Part shown: one piece after another, positions 43,831 to 52,751 of the stretch
How the letters are laid out: every line of letters starts with the position of its first letter
Numbering within the stretch: the first letter of the stretch is position 1
Assembly (NCBI RefSeq): GCF_000379085.1
Contig: NZ_KB905378.1
Span: forward strand, 1-64,000
DNA from: Halomicrobium katesii DSM 19301
GTDB lineage: Archaea > Halobacteriota > Halobacteria > Halobacteriales > Haloarculaceae
Direction of reading: 5' to 3'
DNA: 64,000 bases
Notes under the pieces: model-generated
The model's database searches: none
What the model was told of the DNA's origin: nothing
The model's input: only the letters and a program-made list of their open reading frames with translations
Position numbers and translations under genes: made by a program

Positions 43831-44435
43831 TCAGACGCCGTCCGTGACGATCTCGGCGACGCGCTGGTGGTCGAACAGCTGGTCCTCCGTGAAGATGTCT
43901 GGGAAGAACGACTTGGCGAACCGTTCGAGCAGGAAGAGGTTGTGGAGCGGCCCCGCGTAAATCGGACCGCCACGGAACACTGTCTCGTTCTCGACGGCAG
44001 TCAACTGGCTGGCGACGGAGTGCTCTCGCATGAACGAGAGGACCGTGTTACGGAACTCTTCTCGGGACTTGTCGCCGTGGCCGCGGAGGAGGATTGCGTC
44101 GGGGTCGATTTCGAGCAGCGTCTCGTAGTCGAGAGCGCCCCGGTCCGTGGTCGAGAGACCGTCGCCGCCGGTACCAGCGAACGCGTCGGTGATCCCGAGC
44201 GTGTGGAAGTGCTCCTTGTTCGCGCCCTTCCCAGAGAGCCGGTACGGATAGAACTCTTCGGGCTCGTCCTCGCCCTGCCACACCAGCGCAGCGTTCGGCC
44301 GCGCGTCCGGCCCCGGCACCCGAGCTTCGACATCGGCGACGACGCCGTCGCGAATGGAGCGGATCGCCTCGTAGCGATCGCGTTCTCGGAAGATCGCCGC
44401 AACTTTTGGTCGTGTCGCAAAGCTCTCTAGAGTTC
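43831..44435 (-). pseudogene. Iron-siderophore ABC substrate-binding protein, N-terminally truncated
   Basis: From about 44435 to the stop at 43831 the frame reads LESFATRPKVAAIFRERDRYEAIRSIRDGVVADVEARVPGPDARPNAALVWQ, then ...LLEIDPDAILLRGHGD and the C-terminal lobe ending FFPDIFTEDQLFDHQRVAEIVTDGV. This is the middle and C-terminal part of a BtuF/FecB-type binding protein. The signal peptide and N-terminal lobe are missing, and a TGA in frame precedes the first homologous codon. It converges on the MATE gene. The break lies near the ISH6-like remnant, which probably caused it. Confidence 0.78.
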
Positions 44436-44496
44436 AGTAGCAACTGGCTCCCGTGAGGAACGGGTCGCTTCTGGTGTCCAACCTACGAGGCAACCC

Positions 44497-45109
44497 ATGC
44501 ACGCCACAATCGACGTGCGGTTCACGATTAGCATCGACGAGGACAAAACGGTACCGCTCGCCACGCTTGCCGAGTTCGTTACCGAGCAGAACGTCGAGTC
44601 AGTACTGCTCGAATCGATGGTCGAGAGCCTCGATGCGAGCCGCGTCGAGGCGCTCTGTGGGGAGAAACACGCTCACGGCAACGGTGACCAGCGGTTCCAA
44701 CGAGCCGGCACCAACACCCGTACAGCCGTCACAACCGCCGGTGAGCACGAACTCGACCTTCACTACGTCGAAGATACCGACGCTGACCACGACGAATCCA
44801 GCTACTTCCGGCCCGTCGAACGGCTCATACGGATTATTGTAGCGATTTACCGGTGATTGTCTACTCTGTGGCGACGATCACCGGTAAGAAACTACAATAA
44901 ACCGTATCATGGGCGAAGTCAGCAAGCGGTGTAAGAACCAGTGGATGCGATGGACGGCAGAGGGGTCAGAGGCGCTGCTCCAACTTCGGCTGGTGAAGTA
45001 CGCTGATCCAGCCTACTACGAATCGTTTCTCGACAAACTGCTTCACCGTTCGATCAAAACAGCAATGAGCTGTGACTTCTCAATTGAGAGTATCGGAGGC
45101 AAAGTCTAG
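44497..45109 (+). pseudogene. ISH6-like transposase remnant, internally deleted and split by R3
   Basis: The frame MHATIDVRFTISIDEDKTVPLATLAEFV... to SYFRPVERL matches the N-terminus of ISH6-type transposases. After R3 copy C it resumes as MGEVSKRCKNQWMRWTAEGSEALLQLRLVKYADPAYYES to a stop at 45109. Removing R3 with one TCA gives CGG CTC ATG GGC in frame. Together they give only about 175 residues against over 400 in a full transposase, so an internal deletion came before the R3 insertion. Confidence 0.72.
44828..44906 (+). mobile_element. R3 palindromic element, copy C (79 bp)
   Basis: Termini TACGGATTATTGTAG and CTACAATAAACCGTA, flanked by TCA at 44825-44827 and 44907-44909. It lies inside the ISH6-like remnant. 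Its removal restores the frame, which confirms the 3-bp duplication. Confidence 0.92.
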
Positions 45110-45213
45110 ACCGCTTTGCGACGCGACCCAGATATTTCGTCTTGTCCATCTCCGACGCCGCTGACGGGGATGAAGCTATTCTTGATGCGCATACCGTCAG
45201 TGCCCGTCGACGG

Positions 45214-46131
45214 CTACCGTGCTTCGCTCGCCGTGGGACGAGCGAGTCGCCAACCCACGAGCCCACAGATGGCGAAGCCGAAGGCGTTGAGCGAGCCGTG
45301 AACCGTGACCATCTGCCCGATTGGCAGTCCGAGCGGGCTGGACCCAGTGTAGGCGGCCAGCCCGTAGCCGAGGGCCAACACCATCGACCCTGGGAGCGCG
45401 AGCGCCGACACCGTAAGCATCGCCGCCTGCCGGCGTGGCCGTGTCGGCACCACCCGGCTGAGCAGATAGCCAGCGAGCAGCGTTACTCCGAGAGTGAACA
45501 ACCCAACTGCGAGCACCTCTACCAGCGGCGAAAACGAGATTCCGATTCCGATGAGTGCGGGCCCACCGAACACGACGAACGCGAGCGGGCGATACCAGCC
45601 GCCGGGCGCGACCCGGCCGGACAGCCCCGTCACGACAGCCAGCGCGAACCCCGCGAAGTTGAAGTGAACGAACGTGAGCAGGATGATGACCGGCGCGAAC
45701 CAGAGCGTAAGGTCAAGATGGAACATGACGAGTGCGACGGCCGCGACGTTCAGATACGCGAGCCCGACATCGACGACCCGATCGGCGAGTGGCGCGAAGC
45801 CGCGATTGCGCGCATCGAGCGTCCGGGTCGCGCCCGCAACTCCGAGTGAGAGTGTCACCGGAAGCCAACAGGCCGCCGCGAGCGCTGCCGCCAGCCCGTC
45901 GAGAGCGGTGACCGACGCGAGCACCGCGAGTGCGCCGACAGGCTGGAGGGTGACGCCCACCCGCCGAAACCGCTCGCTGCGCCCGTCGAATTCTCCGACT
46001 GCGGAGAGCCCGAGTGGGACGACGACGAGCGGTGCGAGTGCGACCGCACGCTCGATCGGGCCGAGCCAGCCGACCGCGAGCGCGCCACCCCAGACGACCG
46101 CGCCGGCGACTGCACTCGCATCGGAGTTCAT
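45214..46131 (-). CDS. YndJ-family membrane protein
   Basis: The 305-residue protein consists almost wholly of membrane segments (about eight to nine), with the family-like blocks RNRGFAPLADRVVDVGLAYLNVAAVALVMFHLD, FVHFNFAGFALAVVTGLSGR and GQMVTVHGSLNAFGFAICGLVGWRLA. These histidine-bearing segments are typical of YndJ. The role is unknown. Its ATG overlaps the stop of the DUF4166 gene by 4 bp, so the pair is coexpressed; in bacteria the two functions can be fused or adjacent. Confidence 0.78.
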   Translation of the reverse strand: MNSDASAVAGAVVWGGALAVGWLGPIERAVALAPLVVVPLGLSAVGEFDGRSERFRRVGVTLQPVGALAVLASVTALDGLAAALAAACWLPVTLSLGVAGATRTLDARNRGFAPLADRVVDVGLAYLNVAAVALVMFHLDLTLWFAPVIILLTFVHFNFAGFALAVVTGLSGRVAPGGWYRPLAFVVFGGPALIGIGISFSPLVEVLAVGLFTLGVTLLAGYLLSRVVPTRPRRQAAMLTVSALALPGSMVLALGYGLAAYTGSSPLGLPIGQMVTVHGSLNAFGFAICGLVGWRLARPTASEAR

Positions 46132-46790
46132 GCGGGGAGCGTCGTCGGCGTCGCGCCCGGGCGAAGCGAGTCCATATCCCGAGATTCTGTCTTCTGGGTG
46201 AACGTCCCGCTGTAGCCGAGAATCTCACCGACGAGTGGGTTCGTCACCTCCGCCCGGACGCGAAAGCGATCTTCGCTGTCGAGGAAGTTGTCCCGCACCT
46301 CAACGGTGGCGGCCATCGGCCCGGCGAGTGGGAGATACTGACCAGCAACACGCACCCACTGCTTGCCGCCCTCAATGACGAGTTCGCTGGATTCAACGCG
46401 CGGGTGGAGTTCGCTCACGATGTGGCCGCCGCGTCCGAGGAAATCGAACAGTCGGTCACGGTCGTCGTCGTAGACGGTCAGCGAGTCGAATCGTCGGGTC
46501 GTCGACTCGAAGGTGAATGCGCGCTGGGTGATGAGCGCCTCGCGGCCCGCCACCTCGACGCCGGCCGTCGTCACCGTGAACGGGACCGCCTCGCCCCGTT
46601 CGGGAAACAACAGATTCCAGTGGGGCATCGCGTACAGTCCGGGGAGGAGGAGCGTGCCACGAGTAATATCCATCTCGCCGCGACCGACACAGACGTACTC
46701 GTCGGTCGACGCGAGCGCGTACCGGTCGCGCACACGTTCGTGGAGGTGGTCGGTCTCGTCGGCGAGTTTCGCCGCATACACACCAGTCAT
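46128..46790 (-). CDS. DUF4166 family protein
   Basis: The 220-residue protein starts MTGVYAAKLADETDHLHERVRDRYALAS at ATG 46790; the 47 in-frame residues upstream are Arg/Ser rich and not acidic, so they are excluded. It is beta-rich with GRGEMDITRGTLLLPGLYAMPHWNLLFPERGEAVPFTVTT and RFRVRAEVTNPLVGEILGYSGTFTQ, the core of DUF4166. It is paired with YndJ. The start is set in an ordinary GC-rich leader, with 249 bp to parA. Confidence 0.75.
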   Translation of the reverse strand: MTGVYAAKLADETDHLHERVRDRYALASTDEYVCVGRGEMDITRGTLLLPGLYAMPHWNLLFPERGEAVPFTVTTAGVEVAGREALITQRAFTFESTTRRFDSLTVYDDDRDRLFDFLGRGGHIVSELHPRVESSELVIEGGKQWVRVAGQYLPLAGPMAATVEVRDNFLDSEDRFRVRAEVTNPLVGEILGYSGTFTQKTESRDMDSLRPGATPTTLPA

Positions 46791-46951
46791 TGTCTCTGTA
46801 ATTTCGTGCGGGCGAGCTATGAAACTTCGGGGAATCGGAGGATCCCGCTCTTTGCGGTCTCCACTGGACGATCCCCCTCGTAGGCGACCACCTACCCGTG
46901 GTCTACGGTCTGGGGCTTGTACACTGCCCACTGTTCCAGCACCTTCTCCTC

Positions 46952-46997
46952 CTCACCTACCTTAGGTAACTAAGCTACGCTACCTAAGGTAGGTGAG
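46952..46997. repeat. 17-bp perfect inverted repeat before parA (putative partition or origin site)
   Basis: CTCACCTACCTTAGGTA (46952-46968), a 12-bp spacer, and TACCTAAGGTAGGTGAG (46981-46997) are exact inverse complements. A further half copy TACCTACCTC lies at about 47014-47024, and parA starts at 47040. A ParA-linked centromere, an autoregulatory operator or an origin element all fit. Confidence 0.8.
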
Positions 46998-47039
46998 TTG
47001 GGTAAGTTATATGATGTACCTACCTCAAAAGAGGCACGT

Positions 47040-47912
47040 ATGACACCGGAACCTCGCGCCGTCGCCGTCGGCATCCTGAAAGGGGGCTTCGGCAAAACCA
47101 CCACTGCGCTGAATCTGGCGCGGGAACTGGCGCACAGAACCGAATCGGCGCTCGTCGTCGACCTCGACGACAACGGCCACATGACGCTCAACCTCGGGTT
47201 CGACGAAGAGTACAGAGGCGACTGCTGGGGCACGAACCACACCGCGGACGTGCTCCTGGGCGACAGCGATCCACGTGAGCACATCGTCACCGTCACCGAC
47301 GGGCTCGACCTCTTCCCTGCCCACGTCGACCTTGAGGACGTCCAGTCGGGCCTCAAGGAGGCGACGATGGGCACGACCCGACTGAAAGAAGAACTCGTCG
47401 ACGGACTCCTGGGCGACGAGTACGACTACATCGTGATCGACTGCCCGGCCAACCGCGGCAAGCTCAACGACAACGCGATGTACGCGACGGGCAACATCAT
47501 GATCCCGCTTCGACCGGAGAACGGCTACGAGACTGGTCTCACGAACACAGTCCAGCGACTGATCCTCGAAGCCCGCGAGTACTTCGAGCTGGACATCCTT
47601 GCCGTGCTGCCGACTGACCTCTCGGATCGGATTGACCAGGACACACGCGATCGGCGACTCCTGCGAGAAATGACGACTCGCGACGGCGTCGCCAAGCACG
47701 TCCCGAACTTCGCGTATCTCTCTGCCGACGACTGGGACCAGATCGACAACGGGGAGTACGACGGCCCGCTGCCGGGAATTCGCCATCGAGCGGCGATCGA
47801 CAACGCCAACGACCAGGGGCTGCCGCTGCGGGACTACGACGCCGACTGTGACCAGCTCGACCACTATGCCGAACTCGCCCAGATCGTCGAGGCCGGGGAG
47901 GTCGATCGGTAA
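47040..47912 (+). CDS. parA: ParA-family partition ATPase
   Basis: The 290-residue protein has the deviant Walker A motif VAVGILKGGFGKTTTALNLARELA with the signature lysine, Walker A' VVDLDDNGHMTLNLGF and Walker B DYIVIDCPANRGKLNDNAM. Such ATPases segregate plasmids and low-copy elements with a DNA-binding partner. The start codon is 42 bp after a perfect inverted repeat. The next gene starts within the stop (TAATG), so the two form a par operon. Confidence 0.9.
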   Translation: MTPEPRAVAVGILKGGFGKTTTALNLARELAHRTESALVVDLDDNGHMTLNLGFDEEYRGDCWGTNHTADVLLGDSDPREHIVTVTDGLDLFPAHVDLEDVQSGLKEATMGTTRLKEELVDGLLGDEYDYIVIDCPANRGKLNDNAMYATGNIMIPLRPENGYETGLTNTVQRLILEAREYFELDILAVLPTDLSDRIDQDTRDRRLLREMTTRDGVAKHVPNFAYLSADDWDQIDNGEYDGPLPGIRHRAAIDNANDQGLPLRDYDADCDQLDHYAELAQIVEAGEVDR

Positions 47913-48307
47913 TGGGCTTCGACGATCTCGACAACGCCGAGCAGGAATCAGACGACGACCAGTCCGAGGCGACGCCGGCAGATCATGACTCGACGCCAAC
48001 GCACGAATCCATGTCTGAGACCACAACCGAACCCGAACACGAGTCGGAATCTGAATCCGAATCTGACTCGCTCGATGAGCCCGCGTTTGCCTACGACGAC
48101 GTCAAGCAGGACGCGATCTACGCTCGCGAATCGTCGCTGAACGAACTCGGCGACGCACTGGCCGAGTTGGATCTCAAGCTCCGGAAGCGCGATCTCCGCG
48201 ATGTTCCGAAGCGCGAGAAACACGACGCGCTCGCCCGACTGGCGGGTGATCACGTCGACGAACTTGCGGATCTCGTTGAGGCTGCTCGGGCCGGCGAATC
48301 TGAATAG
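47912..48307 (+). CDS. Small acidic ParA partner protein
   Basis: The 131-residue protein has a long acidic disordered N-terminal half (to about residue 65; HESESESESDSLDEP) and a helical basic-acidic C-terminal half (YARESSLNELGDALAELDLKLRKRDLRDVPKREKHDALARLAGDHV). No ParB nuclease fold is seen. Its one-base overlap with parA and its position second in the operon are those of the centromere-binding partner in small par systems, so that role is inferred. Confidence 0.62.
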   Translation: MGFDDLDNAEQESDDDQSEATPADHDSTPTHESMSETTTEPEHESESESESDSLDEPAFAYDDVKQDAIYARESSLNELGDALAELDLKLRKRDLRDVPKREKHDALARLAGDHVDELADLVEAARAGESE

Positions 48308-48537
48308 CCGGTTTTCTCTTGCCTGAAGCTGTCTAGAGCCAATTCCTGTATAGATGAATATGCGAAGATTGCGTATAGCATTATGAGATTTATCGCTTGT
48401 GTGTAGGCCGATATTCAGACGGTACAACGGCTATACTTCCGCAATTCGGACGATAAGCAGCGCCAACCAATTTACTTGTGCTTACTCACGGAAGGGTATG
48501 TACTCTTTTGGACCCCCGCGCCGTACAGACGGCACGG

Positions 48538-49668
48538 ATGGTCGAACAGACTCAGACCGACGCGAACCCGACCCTCACAGCCGCGAAAGACCAGTTCGTC
48601 GACTCGCGGCGGAAAGGCAGCGCCGGGCGCTACGCGACGGAACTCGATCGTGTACTCTCGGCGTGGCTCGTGTGGTGTGAGGATCGCGGTGCGACGGGCA
48701 CCAGCGATATTTCTGACCGACTCTTGGCCAACTACGCTCAGTACCTCGGCCGGCGCGTCAGCGCTCGCGTGAGCGATCCTGACGACGATGACGGCATCTC
48801 CGGTCGGACGGCCCACCAGTACTGGGGCTACATCCGCTCGTTTCTCTCGTACTGCGTCGAGTGGGGCTACATCGACCAGAACCCGGCAAAGCAGGGCCAC
48901 GTCGTCGACGAACTCCCGGAGGAAAGCCTCGGCAGCAACGATGACGCCGAACAGACGTGGTCGCCCGACGAACGCCGGGCGCTTCTCGACTACGTCGACG
49001 AGCAGGCCCGCGACGCGATCGACGCAGACGGCCTGGACGCTACTGGTCCAGTCCGCGACCGGGCAATCATCACTCTGCTCGCGTACACGGGCGCTCGTGG
49101 GGCCGAACTGTTTCGGGATCCTGATGACGATCGTCGCGAGGGACTCCGGTGGTTGGACATCGACTTCGAGAGCAACCGGATCATGGCGCTCGGGAAGTCA
49201 CAAGACTACGAGGCCGTCCAGTTTCCTGAGGCCGCCCACAGTGCGCTCCGGCAGCACAAGCGCGTCCAGCAACCACCAGACGATGACTGGCCGGTGTTCC
49301 CGACGCGCCACCGACCGACGCTCGCCCAGCTCGAAGGCGACGCCGACGGCGACCGTGGCGACCAGCCACTCGCCGACTACCTGCACGAGCACGGTATCGA
49401 ACCGCCGTCGATCACGACGACCGGCGTCCGGTCGGTACTTAAACGGCTCTGCAAAGACGGCGAGATCCCGGTCGAAGGCGACCACGAGTATCTGAAACCC
49501 CACGGTGCCCGGCGCGGGATCGGGAAGGCTCTGTACAAAAATCACAGCCACGAGGCGGCGCAGAAGGCGCTTCGCCACCAGGACCCAGCGACGACGAGCG
49601 AGATGTACGCCGACATTGAGGCCGGTGAGGTCGCGGCGATCGCCGACGACGTCCTCAAAAACGAGTAG
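48538..49668 (+). CDS. Tyrosine-type site-specific integrase
   Basis: The 376-residue protein starts MVEQTQTDANPTLTAAKDQFV at ATG 48538. It has an N-terminal SAM-like core-binding domain (residues 10-115) and the catalytic domain with Arg in LLAYTGARGAELF, the KPHGARRGIGKAL box (His-x2-Arg), His in ALRHQDPATTSEMY and the Tyr nucleophile in that same motif. It is of the XerC/D-like haloarchaeal phage-integrase group. With parA it marks an integrated plasmid or virus. No matching attachment site was found in the window. Confidence 0.9.
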   Translation: MVEQTQTDANPTLTAAKDQFVDSRRKGSAGRYATELDRVLSAWLVWCEDRGATGTSDISDRLLANYAQYLGRRVSARVSDPDDDDGISGRTAHQYWGYIRSFLSYCVEWGYIDQNPAKQGHVVDELPEESLGSNDDAEQTWSPDERRALLDYVDEQARDAIDADGLDATGPVRDRAIITLLAYTGARGAELFRDPDDDRREGLRWLDIDFESNRIMALGKSQDYEAVQFPEAAHSALRQHKRVQQPPDDDWPVFPTRHRPTLAQLEGDADGDRGDQPLADYLHEHGIEPPSITTTGVRSVLKRLCKDGEIPVEGDHEYLKPHGARRGIGKALYKNHSHEAAQKALRHQDPATTSEMYADIEAGEVAAIADDVLKNE

Positions 49669-49670
49669 CG

Positions 49671-49874
49671 CTACCCGTCTAACTTCTCTTCCAGCACCTC
49701 AACTCGCTCCCGTAGCTGCCCGGTCTTGTCGGTCTCGCTGTGGAACTTCTGGAGCCGCTCCTCCTCGATGACGAGCCCCGAACCAACGATGACCGCGACG
49801 ACCGAGAGGTCTATCTGGAGGCGGAGCAGGCCGAATGGCTTGAGGCTTTTCGATGCCGTCGCGGTCGCGTTAAG
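49671..49874 (-). pseudogene. Small coiled-coil membrane protein fragment after the integrase
   Basis: On the minus strand the frame reads SLKPFGLLRLQIDLSVVAVIVGSGLVIEEERLQKFHSETDK and then QLRERVEVLEEKLDG with TAG at 49671-49673. It has one hydrophobic segment and a C-terminal coiled coil. No start codon exists between the in-frame TAA at about 49875 and the conserved part. IS66 is inserted directly upstream (49881), although its removal alone does not supply a start. Small proteins of this form commonly converge on integrase genes in haloarchaeal elements. Confidence 0.5.
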
Positions 49875-49880
49875 TTAGAG

Positions 49881-51467
49881 GTACGTGTTTAGCCCCAGCT
49901 GATTTCGTCACTGTCTCGTAGGAGGTGGTCTATGACAGACACATGGTCCGTCAGCAGAGAGTGAGTTTGTTTCCACAGGGATGGTCTCCGCTCCTCGGAG
50001 ACCATCCCGTTGGCTCTGCTGGTGTCAATTCGTGGTGGGAGTGGTGAACGAGGACGATCTCACCAAGGACGAACTTCTCTCACGGTTTCTCCAGATGGAG
50101 GAGAAAATCCACGAGTTAGAGGAGAAACTCGACCAGAAGGATGAGCGGATCGAAGAACTCGAAACACGCCTGCGGAAGTACGAGAATCCGCACACGCCTC
50201 CCAGTAAGCGACGGTCGGGGACCGATGAGTCCCCGACCGAGCAAGACGACGAAGACGACGATGTCCGAACTGACGGTGGCACTCCTGGTCGGAAGGACGG
50301 TCACGACCCGGAGTGGCGTTCGACAGCTGATCCCGACGAAGAAGTCGAGGTCACCTGCGATTGTTGTCCTGAGTGTGGCGACCACTTCGACGAGTCGGTG
50401 GGCGTCAGCCCCCGACTCGTCGAGGAAATCCCGGACCCACAGCCACCGGAAGTCACCCAGTACAACCGCCACTGCTACCAGTGCCATTCCTGTGGAACGG
50501 AGACAGTTGCGACTCACCCCGACTGCCCCGATGAGGGGCAGTTCGGGGTGAACGTCATCGCCCAAGCAGCACTGTCTCGGTACGATTATCGCCTTCCCCA
50601 CCGGAAGATCGCTGATCGCTTTGAGCAACTACACGGACTGGAGTTGTCGGGCGCGTCCGCGTGGCACGCGACCGAGCGCGCTGCGCGCGCCGGTCGCTGC
50701 GAGTACGAGCAGCTCCGACAAGAGATTCAAGATGCTGACGTGGTTCACATCGACGAAACAGGCGTCAAACGCGACGGTGAGCAAGCGTGGATTTGGACGT
50801 TTCGGACAGGCAAGCACACGTTATACGCGGTTAGACAGAGTCGTGGGAGTGATGTTCCCGCAGAAGTCCTCGGCGAGGACTTCGCGGGAACGGTCATCTG
50901 TGACGGATGGACGGCGTATCCAGCCTTCAGCAGTAATCTTCAGCGGTGCTGGGCACATCTTTTCCGGGAAGCCGAAGACGCTGCGAGTGACCACGAGGAG
51001 GCAGAACCGGTGTACCGATATCTCAAGCAGATGTTCGTCGGTCTCCAGTCGTGGCTGGAGACCGACCCGAGTCCTCGTGAACGAGCGCAGATGCATCGCT
51101 CATGCCAGAACGGACTCAGATCGCTCGTTGAGCGGTCAGTGACCACCGAATCAGTGGTAACACTGCTCGGGAAAATCGAAGGTGGGATCGACCACTGGCT
51201 CACCTTTGTGGGTGAGCCAGCGGTCTCCCCGACGAATAATACGGCTGAGAACGCACTTCGTGAACCTGTTGTTCTCCGGAAAATCATCGGCACGCTTCGG
51301 AATGACCGAGGAATGTTCGTTCACGAGACGGTCTTGTCCCTGCTGGCGACGTGGCGCCAGCAGGGACGCAATCCCTACCAAGAGCTTCGTCGAGTCGTCA
51401 GCAGCAATGAGATGATCTCACGCGCTCACGCTGTGCCGGCTGTTGAGACCTCCGGGTAAACACATAC
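49881..51467 (+). mobile_element. IS66-family insertion sequence (1587 bp)
   Basis: The ends GTACGTGTTTAGCCCC and GGGTAAACACATAC are imperfect inverted repeats, and the 8-bp duplication AGTTAGAG is perfect (49873-49880 and 51468-51475). One large transposase gene fills it; no separate tnpA or tnpB accessory genes are present. Confidence 0.9.
50044..51459 (+). CDS. IS66-family transposase
   Basis: The protein is about 471 residues from GTG 50044 (NEDDLTKDELLSRFLQMEEKIHELEEKL); an upstream extension in frame is Trp/Cys rich and unlikely. Order: leucine-zipper coiled coil (residues 10-45), a charged linker, two CxxC zinc motifs (CDCCPECGDHF and CYQCHSCG), the DDE domain with VVHIDETGVKRDGEQAWIW and VICDGWTAYPAF, and NNTAENALREPVVLRKIIGTLRN. 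It looks intact. Its terminal inverted repeat shares GTGTTTAG with R1. Confidence 0.9.
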   Translation: MNEDDLTKDELLSRFLQMEEKIHELEEKLDQKDERIEELETRLRKYENPHTPPSKRRSGTDESPTEQDDEDDDVRTDGGTPGRKDGHDPEWRSTADPDEEVEVTCDCCPECGDHFDESVGVSPRLVEEIPDPQPPEVTQYNRHCYQCHSCGTETVATHPDCPDEGQFGVNVIAQAALSRYDYRLPHRKIADRFEQLHGLELSGASAWHATERAARAGRCEYEQLRQEIQDADVVHIDETGVKRDGEQAWIWTFRTGKHTLYAVRQSRGSDVPAEVLGEDFAGTVICDGWTAYPAFSSNLQRCWAHLFREAEDAASDHEEAEPVYRYLKQMFVGLQSWLETDPSPRERAQMHRSCQNGLRSLVERSVTTESVVTLLGKIEGGIDHWLTFVGEPAVSPTNNTAENALREPVVLRKIIGTLRNDRGMFVHETVLSLLATWRQQGRNPYQELRRVVSSNEMISRAHAVPAVETSG

Positions 51468-51501
51468 AGTTAGAGAATAACGCGGACGAGTTCTGAGTGT
51501 C

Positions 51502-52289
51502 TATGAGAATCCGACCGCCTCAGCGGAAGTATCGAGTGGGTAGACTTGTCGTTTGTGGAGCGAGACCGGACTCCCGAGTGGGCGATTCAAGTGGGTATCC
51601 GGTGTCACTTGTCAGGTATGTCACTTCGGGAGGCCAGTCAACATCTCGATGAGTTGGGAGTCGAGCGGAGCCACGTTGCGATCCACGAGTGGGTTCACAA
51701 GGCAGATCTACAGCCGATCTCGACGGTGACTGCGGATCAGCTCGCGGTTGACGAGAAGGTGATCCGCCTGCACGGTCAAGATCACTGGCTGTACGGCGCT
51801 GTTGATCCCAATACGAACGAAATTCTTCACGTGAGCCTGTTTTCGACCACAACGAAACAGACGACGCGGTGGTTTCTGGACGAGCTACAGCACCGCTATC
51901 ACCTCGACGACGTGGTGTTTCTCGTCGACGGTGCGGATTATCTTGGACCAGTTCTTGTTGAAGACGGCTACCGATTCCAGGTGATTTCACATGGGAATCG
52001 GAATGCTATCGAACGGCCGTGTTTAGACGCTCCTCAACCGGCGAGTCATGGGCCGTTGCGGTTGATCTAAAATCTGTCCTGAGTGCCTCATCGTGTCGAT
52101 CTGTTCGCGGAGCATACGCCGCAAGAGCCGATTTGTACTGCGTCTAAACAAGGCCCTATCGAACGTGTTTTTTGGGAAGTAGAACGACGAACATCATCGT
52201 TTGCAAATAGTTTTAGCCATGTCACGCTTGAGATAGCTGAATCTTGGTTCGAAGCCTTCGCCGTCTACCACAATTCACGCCAAACTTAA
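51502..52289 (+). pseudogene. IS6-family transposase split by R1
   Basis: The frame ESDRLSGSIEWVDLSFVERDRTPEWAIQVGIRCHLSGMSLREASQHL through QLAVDEKVIRLHGQDHWLYGAVDPNTNEILHVSLFSTTT and VFLVDGADYLGPVLVEDGYRFQV reaches R1 copy 5 at 52015. It resumes as ERVFWEVERRTSSFANSFSHV and ends HNSRQT at 52289. Removal of R1 with its 9-bp duplication CTATCGAAC rejoins NAIERVF exactly. An in-frame TGA precedes GAA TCC near the expected start, where an ATG in the wrong phase (51504) suggests a small indel. Confidence 0.8.
52015..52155 (-). mobile_element. R1 element, copy 5 (141 bp)
   Basis: R1 sequence in inverted orientation, flanked by CTATCGAAC at 52006-52014 and 52156-52164. It splits the IS6 transposase; excision restores the frame. 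Confidence 0.93.
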
Positions 52290-52362
52290 CGCGATATCCA
52301 GAGGAGAATCCGTGGGGTCCTGTATTCGTCACGCTCGCGATCATCGGTGGCTCGCGGATTCA

Positions 52363-52442
52363 TACGGACGGTTGTAGGCGTTTACCCAGTCGACCGCACG
52401 ACGGCGTGTGGTCGATCTGGTAAAGACCTACAACTGTCCGTA
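52363..52442 (+). mobile_element. R3 palindromic element, copy D (80 bp)
   Basis: Termini TACGGACGGTTGTAG and CTACAACTGTCCGTA, flanked by TCA at 52360-52362 and 52443-52445. It belongs to the same subfamily as copy B (core TTACCCAGTCGACCGCACG). It lies in non-coding sequence after the IS6 remnant. Confidence 0.9.
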
Positions 52443-52486
52443 TCAAACAATCCACCTCAATGACCCGAGTTCGAATGGGTTTCCTG

Positions 52487-52612
52487 TGCTCTGTTGAATA
52501 GCGGTGTTAGCCGTGAGGGTCAAAATTTGAGTCGGCTTGTTAGGTGCTAAAACTAGTGGTCTCAAAATCAGTGTCGTTTCACGTGGCTCAGAGACCGCTA
52601 TTCAACACGGCA
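52487..52612 (-). mobile_element. R2 element, copy 2 (126 bp)
   Basis: Ends TGCTCTGTTGAATAGCGG and CCGCTATTCAACACGGCA, flanked by GTTTCCTG at 52479-52486 and 52613-52620. It is the inverted counterpart of the copy at 22326. The remaining 52613-52751 shows nothing recognisable. Confidence 0.9.
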
Positions 52613-52751
52613 GTTTCCTGAAACTTGATGGTGCCACCGGCGGGTTCTGGGTGTCGAACCTCACGAGTTGCTCGGTGAACGCGAAGAGTTCGTCTCGGTT
52701 GGTCGAGAGAGTGACTCGGGACTGCGTCGGGCAAGGACGACGTGTCCATCG

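Noticed and set aside
44909-45109. A separate 66-aa gene after R3 copy C
   Set aside because: It joins in frame with the upstream transposase remnant once R3 is removed, so it is a piece of one broken gene.
49864-49880. A 12-bp match (AACTTAACGCGA) between the IS66 left flank and the IS6 end
   Set aside because: The match stops at once on both sides and could be chance, so no IS6 end is claimed there.
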